This document shows positions 1-8,708 of a stretch of DNA of 61,102 bases, one piece after another. Position 1 is the first letter of the stretch; each line of letters starts with the position of its first letter. The notes beneath the pieces were generated by a model. That model had not been told where the DNA came from. It made no database searches and saw nothing but the letters and a program-made list of their open reading frames with translations. Position numbers and translations under genes: made by a program. This DNA is from Alphaproteobacteria bacterium (GTDB lineage: Bacteria; Pseudomonadota; Alphaproteobacteria; ATCC43930; CGMCC-115725), in the NCBI GenBank assembly GCA_030041385.1, contig JASHNY010000123.1, forward strand, positions 1 to 61,102, given 5' to 3'.

Positions 1-1116
1 GGCGGCATAGGCCAGCCGCACCAGCACCATCTCGGCCGCCTGCACCGGCGACGGTGCCGCCTGCACCTCGTCGATCCCTTTCAGCAGCATCTGCCACGCC
101 CGCGCCAAGACCGGCATGGTCAAGGCCGCGGCGAGCGGCGCGGCGCGGTCGCGGTCGCCGGCGATCAGCGGATCGTCGGCGCCGGCCGCGGGCACGAGCT
201 TGAGCCGGGTCACGAAATGGCAGAAATCCAGCAGGTCCTGCAACACCATCAGCGGGTCGGCCCCGCCCTGGTAGAGGCTCGCCATGCGGTCGAGCGCCCC
301 GGCCGCATCGCCCTTCAATACGGTCTCGAACAAATCGCCGACCAGGCCGCGATCGGCGATGCCGAGCATGTCGCGCACCGCCGCTTCCTCGATCGTCCCG
401 GCGGCGAGCGCGATCGCCTGGTCGAGCAACGACAGCCCGTCGCGCACCGAGCCGTCGGCGGCGCGGGCAATGAGGCCGAGCGCCTCCGGGGTCACGGCGA
501 TGCCTTCGGCCTCGGCGATCTTGCGGTAATGCGCCGCCAGCAGCTCGGCCGGCACGCGCCGCAGCGAGAACCGCTGGCAGCGCGACAATACCGTCACCGG
601 TACCTTTTGCACCTCGGTCGTGGCAAACACGAATTTGACGTCGGGCGGCGGCTCTTCGAGCGTCTTCAACAAGGCGTTGAAGGCGTTCTTCGACAGCATG
701 TGGACTTCGTCGATGATGTAGACCTTGAACCGCGCCGAGACCGGGCGGTAGCGGATGCCGTCGGTCAGGTCGCGGATGTCGTCGACGCCGGTGCGCGAGG
801 CGGCGTCCATCTCGATGACGTCGACATGGCGATCCTCGGCGATGGCGCGGCAATGGTCGCACACCCCGCACGGCGTCACCGTCGGGCCGCCGGCGCCGTC
901 GGGGCCGACGCAGTTGAGGGCGCGGGCGATGATCCGCGCCGTCGTCGTCTTGCCGACTCCGCGCACCCCGGTGAGGATGAAGGCGTGCGCGATCCGCCCG
1001 GTGTGAATCGCGTTCGACAGCGTGCGCACCAGCGCTTCCTGGCCGATTACCTCGGCGAAGCTTTGCGGCCGGTATTTGCGGGCGAGCACCCGGTAATGGG
1101 TCGCGGGATCGGTCAT
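1..1116 (-). CDS. dnaX: DNA polymerase III gamma/tau subunit (C-terminus cut by window edge)
   Basis: This encodes the clamp-loader ATPase of the replicative DNA polymerase III holoenzyme. Reading the minus strand from the ATG at 1116 gives 372 codons with no stop before the window edge. Residues 50-57 form a Walker A loop (GVRGVGKT), followed by a zinc-binding stretch with four cysteines in a CGVCDHC context and a Walker B/DEVH-like segment (IIDEVHML). The conserved start (HYRVLARKYRPQSF) fits the family N-terminus. The C-terminal tau region lies outside the window, so any programmed frameshift site cannot be judged. It begins 19 bases after the SRP RNA on the same strand, the usual alphaproteobacterial ffs-dnaX arrangement, and may share its transcript. 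Confidence 0.97.
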   Translation of the reverse strand, partial: MTDPATHYRVLARKYRPQSFAEVIGQEALVRTLSNAIHTGRIAHAFILTGVRGVGKTTTARIIARALNCVGPDGAGGPTVTPCGVCDHCRAIAEDRHVDVIEMDAASRTGVDDIRDLTDGIRYRPVSARFKVYIIDEVHMLSKNAFNALLKTLEEPPPDVKFVFATTEVQKVPVTVLSRCQRFSLRRVPAELLAAHYRKIAEAEGIAVTPEALGLIARAADGSVRDGLSLLDQAIALAAGTIEEAAVRDMLGIADRGLVGDLFETVLKGDAAGALDRMASLYQGGADPLMVLQDLLDFCHFVTRLKLVPAAGADDPLIAGDRDRAAPLAAALTMPVLARAWQMLLKGIDEVQAAPSPVQAAEMVLVRLAYAA

Positions 1117-1135
1117 TGGCGCGCACGGAAATCGG

Positions 1136-1236
1136 GTGGGAGACCGTGCGAACGACCCAGGCCGGAACTCGTTACGGCTGCTTCCTTCCGGACCTGACCG
1201 GGTTGGCGAGGGGCCTGCCCGCCGACGACCTCCCAC
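1136..1236 (-). ncRNA. ffs: Signal recognition particle RNA, small bacterial type (4.5S)
   Basis: The minus strand contains the almost invariant SRP core GGTCAGGTCCGGAAGGAAGC, which carries the GGAAG tetraloop and the symmetric loop that bind Ffh. The ends are set by a 7-bp terminal helix, GTGGGAG at 1236-1230 with CTCCCAC at 1142-1136, giving about 101 nt, normal for a bacterial small SRP RNA. A TATAGT hexamer at 1245-1240 could be its -10 box, although it sits close to the predicted 5' end and no convincing -35 was found. dnaX starts 19 bases downstream and leaves no room for a terminator. Confidence 0.95.
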
Positions 1237-1559
1237 GCCACTATATCAGGAGCGGACGGTTGCGAGGCAAGTTTCCCGATCCGTCGGGATTGGACCCGCC
1301 TGACTTCAAGTTCCGTGCCGTTCCGGGGCGGCCCGCAGGGCTGAGCCCGGAATCCAGGCACATGGACGGCGCCGGAAGCGGCGGCCGCCACAACTTCGTC
1401 AGAACGGCCGGTGTTCATGGGTTCCGGGTACGCTGCGGCGCAGCGCCCCGGAATGACAATGGATTTGCGCATCGATCATTCGGCGATCGCGGTGACAATC
1501 CATGTCGCGGCGCCGAGACTGACCCAACCGCCGCTTCTCCGCGCCGCCGGCCGGCGCCC
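1237..1559. repeat. Intergenic region with family E palindromic repeat fragments
   Basis: No gene was found in these 323 bases. Imperfect palindromes built on a TTCCGGGG...CCCGGAATCC theme lie at about 1320-1354, and a second unit (GGTTCCGGG ... CCCCGGAATGAC) at about 1422-1457. Related units occur at 25975-26036 and 28883-28963. Open frames through this stretch have no family resemblance and are translations of the repeat. Confidence 0.6.
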
Positions 1560-2009
1560 CTAATTCGCCGCGGCGAATTCGCATTCGGTAACCTGGCGCA
1601 GCATCTTGCGCATCTTGGCCGCGCGCTTGCGGCCGAACGTCTCGTCGAAGCGGGACTGGGCGAGCGCCCAGCACTCGCTGCCGGCGCGCTGCCGCACCGC
1701 GCCGGTTTGCGACAGGCGCAACTCCCGCCGGCGCCGGTCGGCGGCGGGCGCGGCGATCTCGATCAGCCCGTCGCGCTGGAGCGGCAGGATGTTGCGCCCC
1801 AGCGTGGTGCGGTCCATGACGAGGGCGGCGGCCAGCGCGTTGATCGTCATCGGCCCCTTGCGCTGCAATGAGCTGAGGATCGCATATTGCGTCGCGCGCA
1901 GGCCGATTGGCGCGAACAGCCGGTCGTAGAACTGGGTCACGTGCCGCGCCGCCTGGCGGATGGCGAGGCAATTGCAGTTCCCGAGACCGTCCGCACCATC
2001 GGCAGCCAT
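1560..2009 (-). CDS. MarR-family transcriptional regulator
   Basis: This is a 149-residue winged-helix DNA-binding protein with the MarR layout: an N-terminal dimerisation helix, a helix-turn-helix around residues 55-80 (MTINALAAALVMDRTTLGRN) and a basic wing with the DRRRREL signature. Such proteins usually act as dimeric repressors released by phenolic or other small ligands. The start has a strong AGGAGG Shine-Dalgarno sequence. It lies 71 bases downstream of the TcuA-like flavoprotein gene on the same strand, so it may report on that enzyme's substrate; this is inference. The gap holds a near-palindromic GGGTATATGCCC at 2038-2049, a possible operator. Confidence 0.9.
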   Translation of the reverse strand: MAADGADGLGNCNCLAIRQAARHVTQFYDRLFAPIGLRATQYAILSSLQRKGPMTINALAAALVMDRTTLGRNILPLQRDGLIEIAAPAADRRRRELRLSQTGAVRQRAGSECWALAQSRFDETFGRKRAAKMRKMLRQVTECEFAAAN

Positions 2010-2080
2010 CGCGTTCCTCCTGGGATCGGGAATAACCGGGTATATGCCCTTATTTATGCGCAGCTACGCGCAGATCGCGG

Positions 2081-3580
2081 TCAAGCGTTGCGGCCGACCT
2101 GCCGGCCGGCACTGGTGCCGGCGATCTTGCCGAACACCGAGCCCGAGACCAGGCCGGTGCCGCCGGGATAGTTGAAATAGAACAGGCCGCCGACCAGTTC
2201 GCCGGCGGCGTAGAGCCCGGCGATCGGCTTCTGCGCGGTGTCGAGCACGCGCCCGTCATTGTCGATGCGCAATCCGCCGAAGGTAAAGGTGACCCCGCAG
2301 GTCGTGCAATACGCCTCGAAGGGCGGCTTTTCCAGCGGCATCGCCCAGTTGGTCTTGTCGATCTTGAGGCCCTTTGTCGTACGCCCGTCCTTGACCGTCG
2401 GGTTGTAGGGGATGTCGCGCTGCACCGCGGCATTGTACTCGCGGATCGTCTGCAGAAAGCGCGGCTTGTCGACCGGGGCGTACTCGGCCATCTTGTCGGC
2501 CAGTTCCTCGACCGTGTTGGCGGTGACCTTGGTCACCTGGCGGATGCGATATTCGTCGCGCTGCAGGTGCACGACCTGCTGGTCGAAAATCTGCCAGGCG
2601 AACTGGTGCGGCTGGTTCAAGATCTCGCGACCGTATTTGGCATAGGTGTAATTGCGGAAATCCGCACCTTCGTCGCAGAAGCGCTCGCCGTTGGCGTTGA
2701 CCATCACGGCGAACGGATAGGAATGCTTCTGGAAATTGTCGCCGACCGCGAGGTCGCCGAACTCGGGCGCGTTGTAGTCCCAGCCGACCGCGTGGCAGCC
2801 CGACCAGTTGCCGTAGGCCATCGCGCCGATTTCCAGCGCCATCGCGATGCCGGCGCCGGTGTTGAAGCGGGTGCCGCGCACCTTGGCCAGGTCCCAGCCG
2901 GGGCCGAGATAACGGGTGCGCATCTCGGCATTGGCCTCGAACCCGCCGCACGCCAGCACGATCGCCTTGGCGCGGATTTGGGTGGTCTTGCCCTCGATCT
3001 TGGCGACGATCCCGTGGACGCCGTCGTCATCGGCGATCAGTTTCTCGCCGCGCGCCTCGTAGGCGACCGTGATGCCGCGCTCTTCGGCCGCCTTGAACAG
3101 CCCCTCGACGAGGCCCGGCCCGCCGCCCCACGCTTCGAGCGCGAGGCCGCCCCAGAACACGAACTTGCCGTCATGCTTGAAGGCCTGGCGCGAATACATC
3201 GGGGCGAAGCGGATGCCCTTCCCGCGCATCCACAGCAGGGTTTCCTGGCTCCTGGTGATCAAGAGCTCGGCCATGTCGGGGTTCGACTTGTAGTCGGTCA
3301 GGCGGCCGAGATCGTCGTAGTACTTGTCTTGGCTGTAGGTGCCGAAATCGCTGGTGGCGATCTCCTGCTCGCTGAGGTCGCACAATTTCAGCAAATCCTC
3401 GACGCCGTTATAGACAAAGCGCAGCGCGCCGGCGGTATAGCGGCTGTTGCCGCCGCGCTCGTCGAACGGCGCCGCCTCCAATACCAGTACGCGCGCCCCG
3501 TTTTCCTGCGCCGCCAGCGCCGCGCACATGCCGGCGTTTCCCGCGCCGACGACGACGACGTCGTATTCGCCTGAAACCAT
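2081..3580 (-). CDS. FAD-dependent tricarballylate dehydrogenase-like protein (TcuA family)
   Basis: This 499-residue flavoprotein belongs to the fumarate reductase/succinate dehydrogenase flavoprotein superfamily. It has an N-terminal dinucleotide-binding loop (VVVGAGNAG), an ERGGNSRYTAGALR segment typical of TcuA, and a C-terminal FAD-contacting segment (GLYAAGELVGG). TcuA oxidises tricarballylate to cis-aconitate. Related enzymes act on other small acids, so the substrate is a family-level assignment. The start at 3580 was preferred to an upstream ATG at 3658 because GGAGGG lies just before it and the Rossmann strand begins immediately after it. No TcuB electron-transfer partner or TcuC transporter is adjacent. 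A MarR regulator lies downstream. Confidence 0.85.
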   Translation of the reverse strand: MVSGEYDVVVVGAGNAGMCAALAAQENGARVLVLEAAPFDERGGNSRYTAGALRFVYNGVEDLLKLCDLSEQEIATSDFGTYSQDKYYDDLGRLTDYKSNPDMAELLITRSQETLLWMRGKGIRFAPMYSRQAFKHDGKFVFWGGLALEAWGGGPGLVEGLFKAAEERGITVAYEARGEKLIADDDGVHGIVAKIEGKTTQIRAKAIVLACGGFEANAEMRTRYLGPGWDLAKVRGTRFNTGAGIAMALEIGAMAYGNWSGCHAVGWDYNAPEFGDLAVGDNFQKHSYPFAVMVNANGERFCDEGADFRNYTYAKYGREILNQPHQFAWQIFDQQVVHLQRDEYRIRQVTKVTANTVEELADKMAEYAPVDKPRFLQTIREYNAAVQRDIPYNPTVKDGRTTKGLKIDKTNWAMPLEKPPFEAYCTTCGVTFTFGGLRIDNDGRVLDTAQKPIAGLYAAGELVGGLFYFNYPGGTGLVSGSVFGKIAGTSAGRQVGRNA

Positions 3581-3850
3581 CGCATTCCCTCCATGCGGCC
3601 GCGTGGGCCGATTCGCCTCGCTCAAGCAACGAGTAGCGCGCGCGGCGAGCGGGGGCAAGGGCGGCCCCTGCCGATGGTCGCGCCTCGCCCCGCCGGGTTG
3701 CGCCGGGCGAGCGAACCTCTATGGTGTGGGCCGCCGCGCCGGCGGCAGCCGGCACCGCTTCCATCCCTGTCCTCTGAACCTTTGGGGGGCGCGGGTCATC
3801 CCGGGCCGGCGACGGGGCGCGGGAGCGCGGGCGCCCGCGAAATTGTGGCG

Positions 3851-5281
3851 ATGGACGAAGCTTCGATGCCGCCCAGGGACGAGTGCGCGAGGCCCGAGGC
3901 CAACGGGCCGGAACCCGAGACGGCGGTCGCCGAGCCATCGGTCAGCCACCCGCCGCGCGCCCGGGGAAATTACCGCAGCCTGATCGTCCTGGCGCTGGTG
4001 GCGCCGATTGTCGGTGCCGGCGCCGGCTTCATCGACGCCGGTTTCCGCCTGGCGCTGGAGCATGCCGACACGTGGCGCAACCTGTTGCTGGCGCACGCCC
4101 ATCGCCACGCGGCCGCGGGGTTTGCTCTGGTGATCCTCGGCTGCGCCGCCGCCGCTGCGCTCGGCGCCTTTCTGGTGCGGCGCCTCTCGCCGCATGCCTC
4201 GGGCAGCGGCATCCCGCAGATCGAGGCGGCGCTGAACAAGGAGCTGCCGCCGGCCCCGCCGAGGGTGCTTCCGGTCAAGTTTTTCGGCGGCCTGTCGGCG
4301 ATCGGCTCGGGGATGGCGCTCGGGCGCGAGGGGCCGAGCGTGCAGATGGGGGCGGTCGTCGCCCATCTCGTCGGCCGGCTCTTCTGCAAATCCGATGAAG
4401 ACCTGCGGCTGTTGCTGGCGGCCGGCGCCGGCGCCGGGCTTGCCGTCGCGTTCAACGCGCCGATCGCCGGGGCGGTGTTCGTGCTGGAGGAGCTGGTGCG
4501 GCGCTTCGAGCCGCGCATGGCAATCGTAGCGCTCGGCGCGTCGTCGACGGCAATCCTGATCTCGCGGCTGTTTCTCGGCGATGCGCCGGACTTTCAGGTG
4601 ACGATCCTGGGGCCCGTCGCCGGGGCCACCGGGCCGCTGCCCTATGCCGCCGACGCGACCTGGCCGCTATACGTGGGCCTCGGCCTCGTCGCCGGCCTCG
4701 CCGCCGCCCTCTACAACCGCGGCCTTCTCGGCGCTTTCGTCTGGGCGGGCCGGTGCACCGCGGTGCCGGTCGAGGCGAGGGCCGCGGCAATCGGCGTGGT
4801 GGTCGGGCTGGTGTGCTGGTTCTTCCCGGCGCTCGCCGGCGGCGGCGACGACATCACCCAGCATTTGCTGGCCGGCGGCATGGCGATCGGCGCGATCCCG
4901 CTCGCCTTCGCGATCCGCTTCGGGCTGGGGGCGATCTCGTATGCAGCGCGCACCCCGGGCGGGTTGTTCGCGCCGATGCTGGTGCTGGGCGCCCAGATCG
5001 GGCTGGGTTTCGGCGCACTCTGCGCGGCTTCGTTCCCGCATCTCGGCATCGTGCCCGAGGCGTTCGCGGTGGTCGGCATGGCCGCGTTCTTTACCGGGGT
5101 GGTGCAGGCGCCGGTTACCGGCATCGTGCTCGTCACCGAGATGACCGCCGCGTTCACAACCCTGCTGCCGATGCTGGCGGCCTGCTTCGCGGCGATGCTG
5201 GTGGCGCATCTGACCCGCACCAGCCCGGTCTACGACGCGCTGCTGTCGTACCTCGTCAAGGGCGCGCGGGCGCCCGACTGA
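3851..5281 (+). CDS. clcA: ClC-family chloride/proton antiporter
   Basis: This 476-residue multi-pass inner-membrane protein has all the ClC selectivity motifs: GSGIPQ, GREGPSVQMG (the gating glutamate) and GGLFAPML. It also keeps a glutamate in FVLEEL matching the internal proton glutamate of E. coli ClcA, and a tyrosine in SPVYDALL matching Tyr445. These residues predict a proton-coupled exchanger rather than a passive channel. The first 35 or so residues are a charged cytoplasmic extension. The reading frame stays open upstream to about 3593, and no good Shine-Dalgarno sequence marks a start, so the exact start is uncertain. The 270 bases upstream hold no other recognisable gene. Confidence 0.93.
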   Translation: MDEASMPPRDECARPEANGPEPETAVAEPSVSHPPRARGNYRSLIVLALVAPIVGAGAGFIDAGFRLALEHADTWRNLLLAHAHRHAAAGFALVILGCAAAAALGAFLVRRLSPHASGSGIPQIEAALNKELPPAPPRVLPVKFFGGLSAIGSGMALGREGPSVQMGAVVAHLVGRLFCKSDEDLRLLLAAGAGAGLAVAFNAPIAGAVFVLEELVRRFEPRMAIVALGASSTAILISRLFLGDAPDFQVTILGPVAGATGPLPYAADATWPLYVGLGLVAGLAAALYNRGLLGAFVWAGRCTAVPVEARAAAIGVVVGLVCWFFPALAGGGDDITQHLLAGGMAIGAIPLAFAIRFGLGAISYAARTPGGLFAPMLVLGAQIGLGFGALCAASFPHLGIVPEAFAVVGMAAFFTGVVQAPVTGIVLVTEMTAAFTTLLPMLAACFAAMLVAHLTRTSPVYDALLSYLVKGARAPD

Positions 5282-5311
5282 TCCCCCGCAAAAGCCGAAG
5301 TCAGGGCCGGT

Positions 5312-6085
5312 TCACCACAATCTCTTTGCGCCCCAGGCGAGAAAGCCGTCGTTCCTGAGCCCGGGCTTGCCGTAGCCGAGCCGGTCGCCGGACAGGGTCC
5401 AAACCGAGCCGCCGGCGGCTTCGAGAACGGCCTGGCCGGCGGCGGTGTCCCATTCCATCGTGGTGCCGAAGCGCGGATAGAAATCCGCCTCGCCGGCGGC
5501 GAGCACGCCGAATTTGAGCGCGCTGCCGCAGACCTGGCGCTCCAGCACCGGCCGCCCCGCGAAATACTCGCCGAGCCGGCGGCTGTTTTCGTGGCTGCGG
5601 CTGTGGATCACGACCACCCCTTCCGGCGCCGGCGTGCGCGCCCGGATCGGCTCGAACCCGCCGCCGGCGCGCCGCCGCCTTGCGGTGCCGGGGCCGTGCG
5701 CGGCATAGGTGACGCCGACCGCCGGGCCGTGGACGACCCCCAGCACCGGGCGCCCATGCTCGACCAATCCGATCAGCACCGCGAACTCGTCGTTGCGGCG
5801 GATGAATTCGCGGGTGCCGTCGAGCGGGTCGACCAGCCAGAACCGCGACGCCGGCGAGGCGAAGCCGCCCTCCGGGGCGGTCTCCTCGGAAACCACCGGA
5901 ATCTCGGGAAAGGCCGCGCGCAACAGCGCGACGATGATCCGCTCCGACGCGAGGTCGGCCTCGGTCACCGGGGTCTTGTCGTCCTTCTCGCGCACCTCGA
6001 AGGTGTCGGCATAGACGCGCATCACCGCCTCGCCGCCGGCCTCGGCCGCGCGGATGGCGATGTCGAGCAATTTGTCACTCATCAT
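5312..6085 (-). CDS. cysQ: 3'(2'),5'-bisphosphate nucleotidase CysQ
   Basis: This 257-residue member of the Li-sensitive, Mg-dependent inositol-monophosphatase superfamily removes the 3' phosphate from PAP and PAPS, the by-products of sulfate assimilation. The metal and catalytic residues are visible: E67-E68 in VVSEE, D86 and D89 in DPLDGT, and a late EWDTAAG motif. Two consecutive ATGs (6085, 6082) are possible starts. It is convergent with the ClC gene, 30 bases away, and its upstream side carries family B palindromic repeats. Confidence 0.93.
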   Translation of the reverse strand: MMSDKLLDIAIRAAEAGGEAVMRVYADTFEVREKDDKTPVTEADLASERIIVALLRAAFPEIPVVSEETAPEGGFASPASRFWLVDPLDGTREFIRRNDEFAVLIGLVEHGRPVLGVVHGPAVGVTYAAHGPGTARRRRAGGGFEPIRARTPAPEGVVVIHSRSHENSRRLGEYFAGRPVLERQVCGSALKFGVLAAGEADFYPRFGTTMEWDTAAGQAVLEAAGGSVWTLSGDRLGYGKPGLRNDGFLAWGAKRLW

Positions 6086-6116
6086 ACACCCGCGGAACCG
6101 CAGGGCGGCCGGCGCG

Positions 6117-6230
6117 TCCTTCGAGACGGCTGCTCCGCAGCCTCCTCAGGAGGAGCGTTTTCTTTAATACCATCAAAATCATACCTCATCGTGAGGAGCG
6201 GACGCGGTCCGCGTCTCGAACGACGCAAAG
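6117..6230. repeat. Pair of family B palindromic repeats
   Basis: Two inverted copies of the TTCGAGACG...CTCCTCA(G/C)GATGAGG-type element face each other: one from about 6118 (CTTCGAGACGGCTGCTCC) to 6156 and one from 6184 (CCTCATCGTGAGGAGCG) to 6229. They are separated by an AT-rich stretch. The same family occurs near 33330, 51212, 51325 and 60350-60750. Confidence 0.75.
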
Positions 6231-6260
6231 TGCGCCCGCAGCGATGCACCAGCCACCCGG

Positions 6261-8594
6261 TCATGCCGCCTTCGCCGCGGTCGCAGCACGGATTCGGCGC
6301 CACAGAGCCTCGCGGGTCAGGGGCATGTCGATGTGCTCGATGCCGAGCTCGGCCAGCGCATCGACGACCGCGTTGACGAGGGCTGGCGGGGCGCCGATCG
6401 CCCCGGCTTCGCCGGCGCCCTTGAGGCCCAGCGGATTGGTGCGGCACGGCACGACGTTGTAGCGGAATTCGAGCGCCGGCAGGTCGTCGGCGCGCGGCAA
6501 GGCGTAATCGGTCAACGAGCCGCTGACGAGCTGGCCGCTGTCCGCGTCGAACACGACATGCTCCAGCATCGCCTGGCCGATCCCCTGGGCGATGCCGCCA
6601 TGCACCTGCCCGGCCAGCAGCAGCGGGTTGACGACATTGCCGAAATCGTCGACCACCAGATAGCGCAATACGGCGATGTCGCCGGTATCGGGATCGATCT
6701 CGACCTCGCAGACATGGCAGCCGTTGGGAAAGGTCGGCGCCGGCGGGGTGAAATGCCCGCTCTCGGCAAAGCCGGGTTCGAGGCCGGGCGGCAGTTGCGC
6801 GGGGTTGAAGGCGGCGCGGGCGACCGCCTCGATCGGCACCGCGCGGTCGGTGCCGGCGATCGTAAAGGCGCCGTCGGCAAAGGCGATGTCGGCCTCGGCC
6901 GCCTCCAGCAGGTGCGCCGCGATCTTTCTGCCCTTGGCGACCAGCTTGTCGGCGGCATGGACGAGCGCGGCGCCGCCGACCGGCAGCGAGCGCGAGCCGC
7001 CGGTGCCGCGGCCGAACGCGACCGCGTCGGTATCGCCCTGCACGACGCGGATTTTGTCTGGCGCGACGCCGAGCCGCTCGGCGGCGAGCTGGGCATAGGC
7101 GGTGTGATGGCCCTGGCCGGACGATTGCGTCCCCATCAACAGGGTCAATGTGCCGGAAGGGTCGAAGCGCAATTCGGCGAACTCGTCCGGCGGCATGCCC
7201 GATTGCTCGATATAGACGGCGAGGCCGAGCCCGCGATAGCGCCCGCGCGCCCGCGATTCGGCCCGGCGCGCGGCGAAGCCGGCGGTGTCGAAGGCGGTGA
7301 GCGCATCGTTCATGTTGCGGACGAAATCGCCGCTGTCGTAGGTGAGGCCGAGCGGCGTCGCATAGGGCATCGCCGCCGGGGCGATGAAATTGCGCCGTCG
7401 CAATTCGGCCGGCGCGACGCCGAGGCGGCGGGCGGCGACATCGAACAGCCGTTCGAGGGCATAGGCCGCCTCCGGTCGCCCGGCGCCGCGATAGGCATCG
7501 ACCGGCACGGTGTTGGTAAAGACGCCCTTGACCCCAACGTGGATCGCCGGGATGCGATAGACGCCGCTATGCATCACCGCGCCCGAATAGGTCGGGATTT
7601 CGGGCGCGAAATTCGACAGATAGGCGCCCATATTGGCGGTGATCGCCACGTCGAGCGCGAGGAAATGCAGCTCGGCGTCGAGCGCCAGGTCGAGCCGGGT
7701 GACATTGTCGCGGCCGTGGGTGTCGGTCATGAACGAATCGCTGCGCTCGGGCACCCATTTGACCGGCCGCCCCACCCGCCTTGCCGCCCACAGCGCCAAT
7801 ACGTGCTCGGGATAACAGAACAGTTTCATGCCGAACCCGCCGCCGACATCGGGCGTCACCACGCGGATGCGGTTCTCCGGAATCTTGAAGACGAAATCGG
7901 CCAGCACGTTGCGGATGAAGTGCGAGCCCTGGGTCGAGCTCCACAGCGTGTATTGCCCGGTGCCGGCATCGTAGGCGCCGATCGCCCCGCGCGGCTCCAT
8001 CGAATTGACGACGATGCGGTTGTTGACGAGGGTCAGCGCCACGCGATGCCGCGCGCCGGCGGCGGCGCGCTCGACCGCGCCGCGGTCGCCGACCTCCCAG
8101 TCGAAGCACAGATTGCCGGGATGCTCGTCCCACACCTGCGGCTGGCCGGGATCGGCGGCGTGCGCGGTGTCGGTGGCGGCGGGCAGCGGCTCGTAATCGA
8201 CCGCGATACGCTCGGCGGCGTCGTGCGCGATGGCGGGCGTCTCGGCGACGACCAGCGCGACGCTGTCGCCGACATGGCGCACGCGGTCGCGCACCAGCGC
8301 CGGGCGCGGCGGCAGCGCCGCACCGTCGACGCCGCTGAGGCACGGGATCGTGCCGATGCCGTCGGCGGCAAGGTCGGCGCCGGTCAATACCGCCAAGACC
8401 CCGGGCAATGCCGCCGCCTCGCCGGTGTCGATCGCGCGGATGCGGGCATTGGCGTGCGGCGAGCGCAGGACCACGGCATGGGCCTGGCGCGGCAGGGTGA
8501 TGTCGTCGAGATAGGTGCCGTGCCCGGTGATGAAGCGACGATCCTCGACCCGGCGGACCGGCTGGCCGACGCCGAATTGCCTCGATTGCTGCAT
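6261..8594 (-). CDS. Xanthine dehydrogenase/CoxL-family molybdopterin-binding large subunit
   Basis: This is a 777-residue molybdenum hydroxylase large subunit. It has the aldehyde oxidase/xanthine dehydrogenase a/b hammerhead domain (residues about 20-130) followed by the Mo-cofactor domains. The active-site loop reads AYRGAGRPEA, the form II pattern, not the AYRCSFR of genuine form I CO dehydrogenases. The catalytic glutamate is present in LKGAGEAGAIG. Substrate is unknown; form II enzymes include many aldehyde or N-heterocycle hydroxylases. The start at 8594 is supported by GGGAGGGG upstream. No FeS (small) or FAD (medium) subunit gene adjoins it, although these are normally needed for electron transfer. 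Confidence 0.92.
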   Translation of the reverse strand: MQQSRQFGVGQPVRRVEDRRFITGHGTYLDDITLPRQAHAVVLRSPHANARIRAIDTGEAAALPGVLAVLTGADLAADGIGTIPCLSGVDGAALPPRPALVRDRVRHVGDSVALVVAETPAIAHDAAERIAVDYEPLPAATDTAHAADPGQPQVWDEHPGNLCFDWEVGDRGAVERAAAGARHRVALTLVNNRIVVNSMEPRGAIGAYDAGTGQYTLWSSTQGSHFIRNVLADFVFKIPENRIRVVTPDVGGGFGMKLFCYPEHVLALWAARRVGRPVKWVPERSDSFMTDTHGRDNVTRLDLALDAELHFLALDVAITANMGAYLSNFAPEIPTYSGAVMHSGVYRIPAIHVGVKGVFTNTVPVDAYRGAGRPEAAYALERLFDVAARRLGVAPAELRRRNFIAPAAMPYATPLGLTYDSGDFVRNMNDALTAFDTAGFAARRAESRARGRYRGLGLAVYIEQSGMPPDEFAELRFDPSGTLTLLMGTQSSGQGHHTAYAQLAAERLGVAPDKIRVVQGDTDAVAFGRGTGGSRSLPVGGAALVHAADKLVAKGRKIAAHLLEAAEADIAFADGAFTIAGTDRAVPIEAVARAAFNPAQLPPGLEPGFAESGHFTPPAPTFPNGCHVCEVEIDPDTGDIAVLRYLVVDDFGNVVNPLLLAGQVHGGIAQGIGQAMLEHVVFDADSGQLVSGSLTDYALPRADDLPALEFRYNVVPCRTNPLGLKGAGEAGAIGAPPALVNAVVDALAELGIEHIDMPLTREALWRRIRAATAAKAA

Positions 8595-8659
8595 GCACGC
8601 CCCTCCCAACCGGCTCGGGCCCGAACATAGAACAATTTCGCCCGCGGTCGAATCGCGCC

Positions 8660-8665
8660 TACAAT
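8660..8665 (+). promoter_or_regulatory. Possible -10 box for the CVNH-like gene
   Basis: TACAAT matches the sigma70 -10 consensus at five of six positions and lies 43 bases before the start codon, in the spacer between divergent genes. The -35 region 17 bases upstream (TTCGCC) is weak. Confidence 0.3.
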
Positions 8666-8708
8666 CGCCTGACCGGGAAAGACCCCGGCCGCAGAGGGGG
8701 AGGCGGCG

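Noticed and set aside
1113-1472. A 119-codon minus-strand frame overlapping the SRP RNA
   Set aside because: It translates the SRP RNA and a palindromic repeat and has no protein family marks.
6333-8630. A 765-codon open frame on the plus strand opposite the CoxL-like gene
   Set aside because: It has no family resemblance and is Arg/Gly/His-rich, as expected from the antisense of a GC-rich gene; the minus strand has clear motifs.
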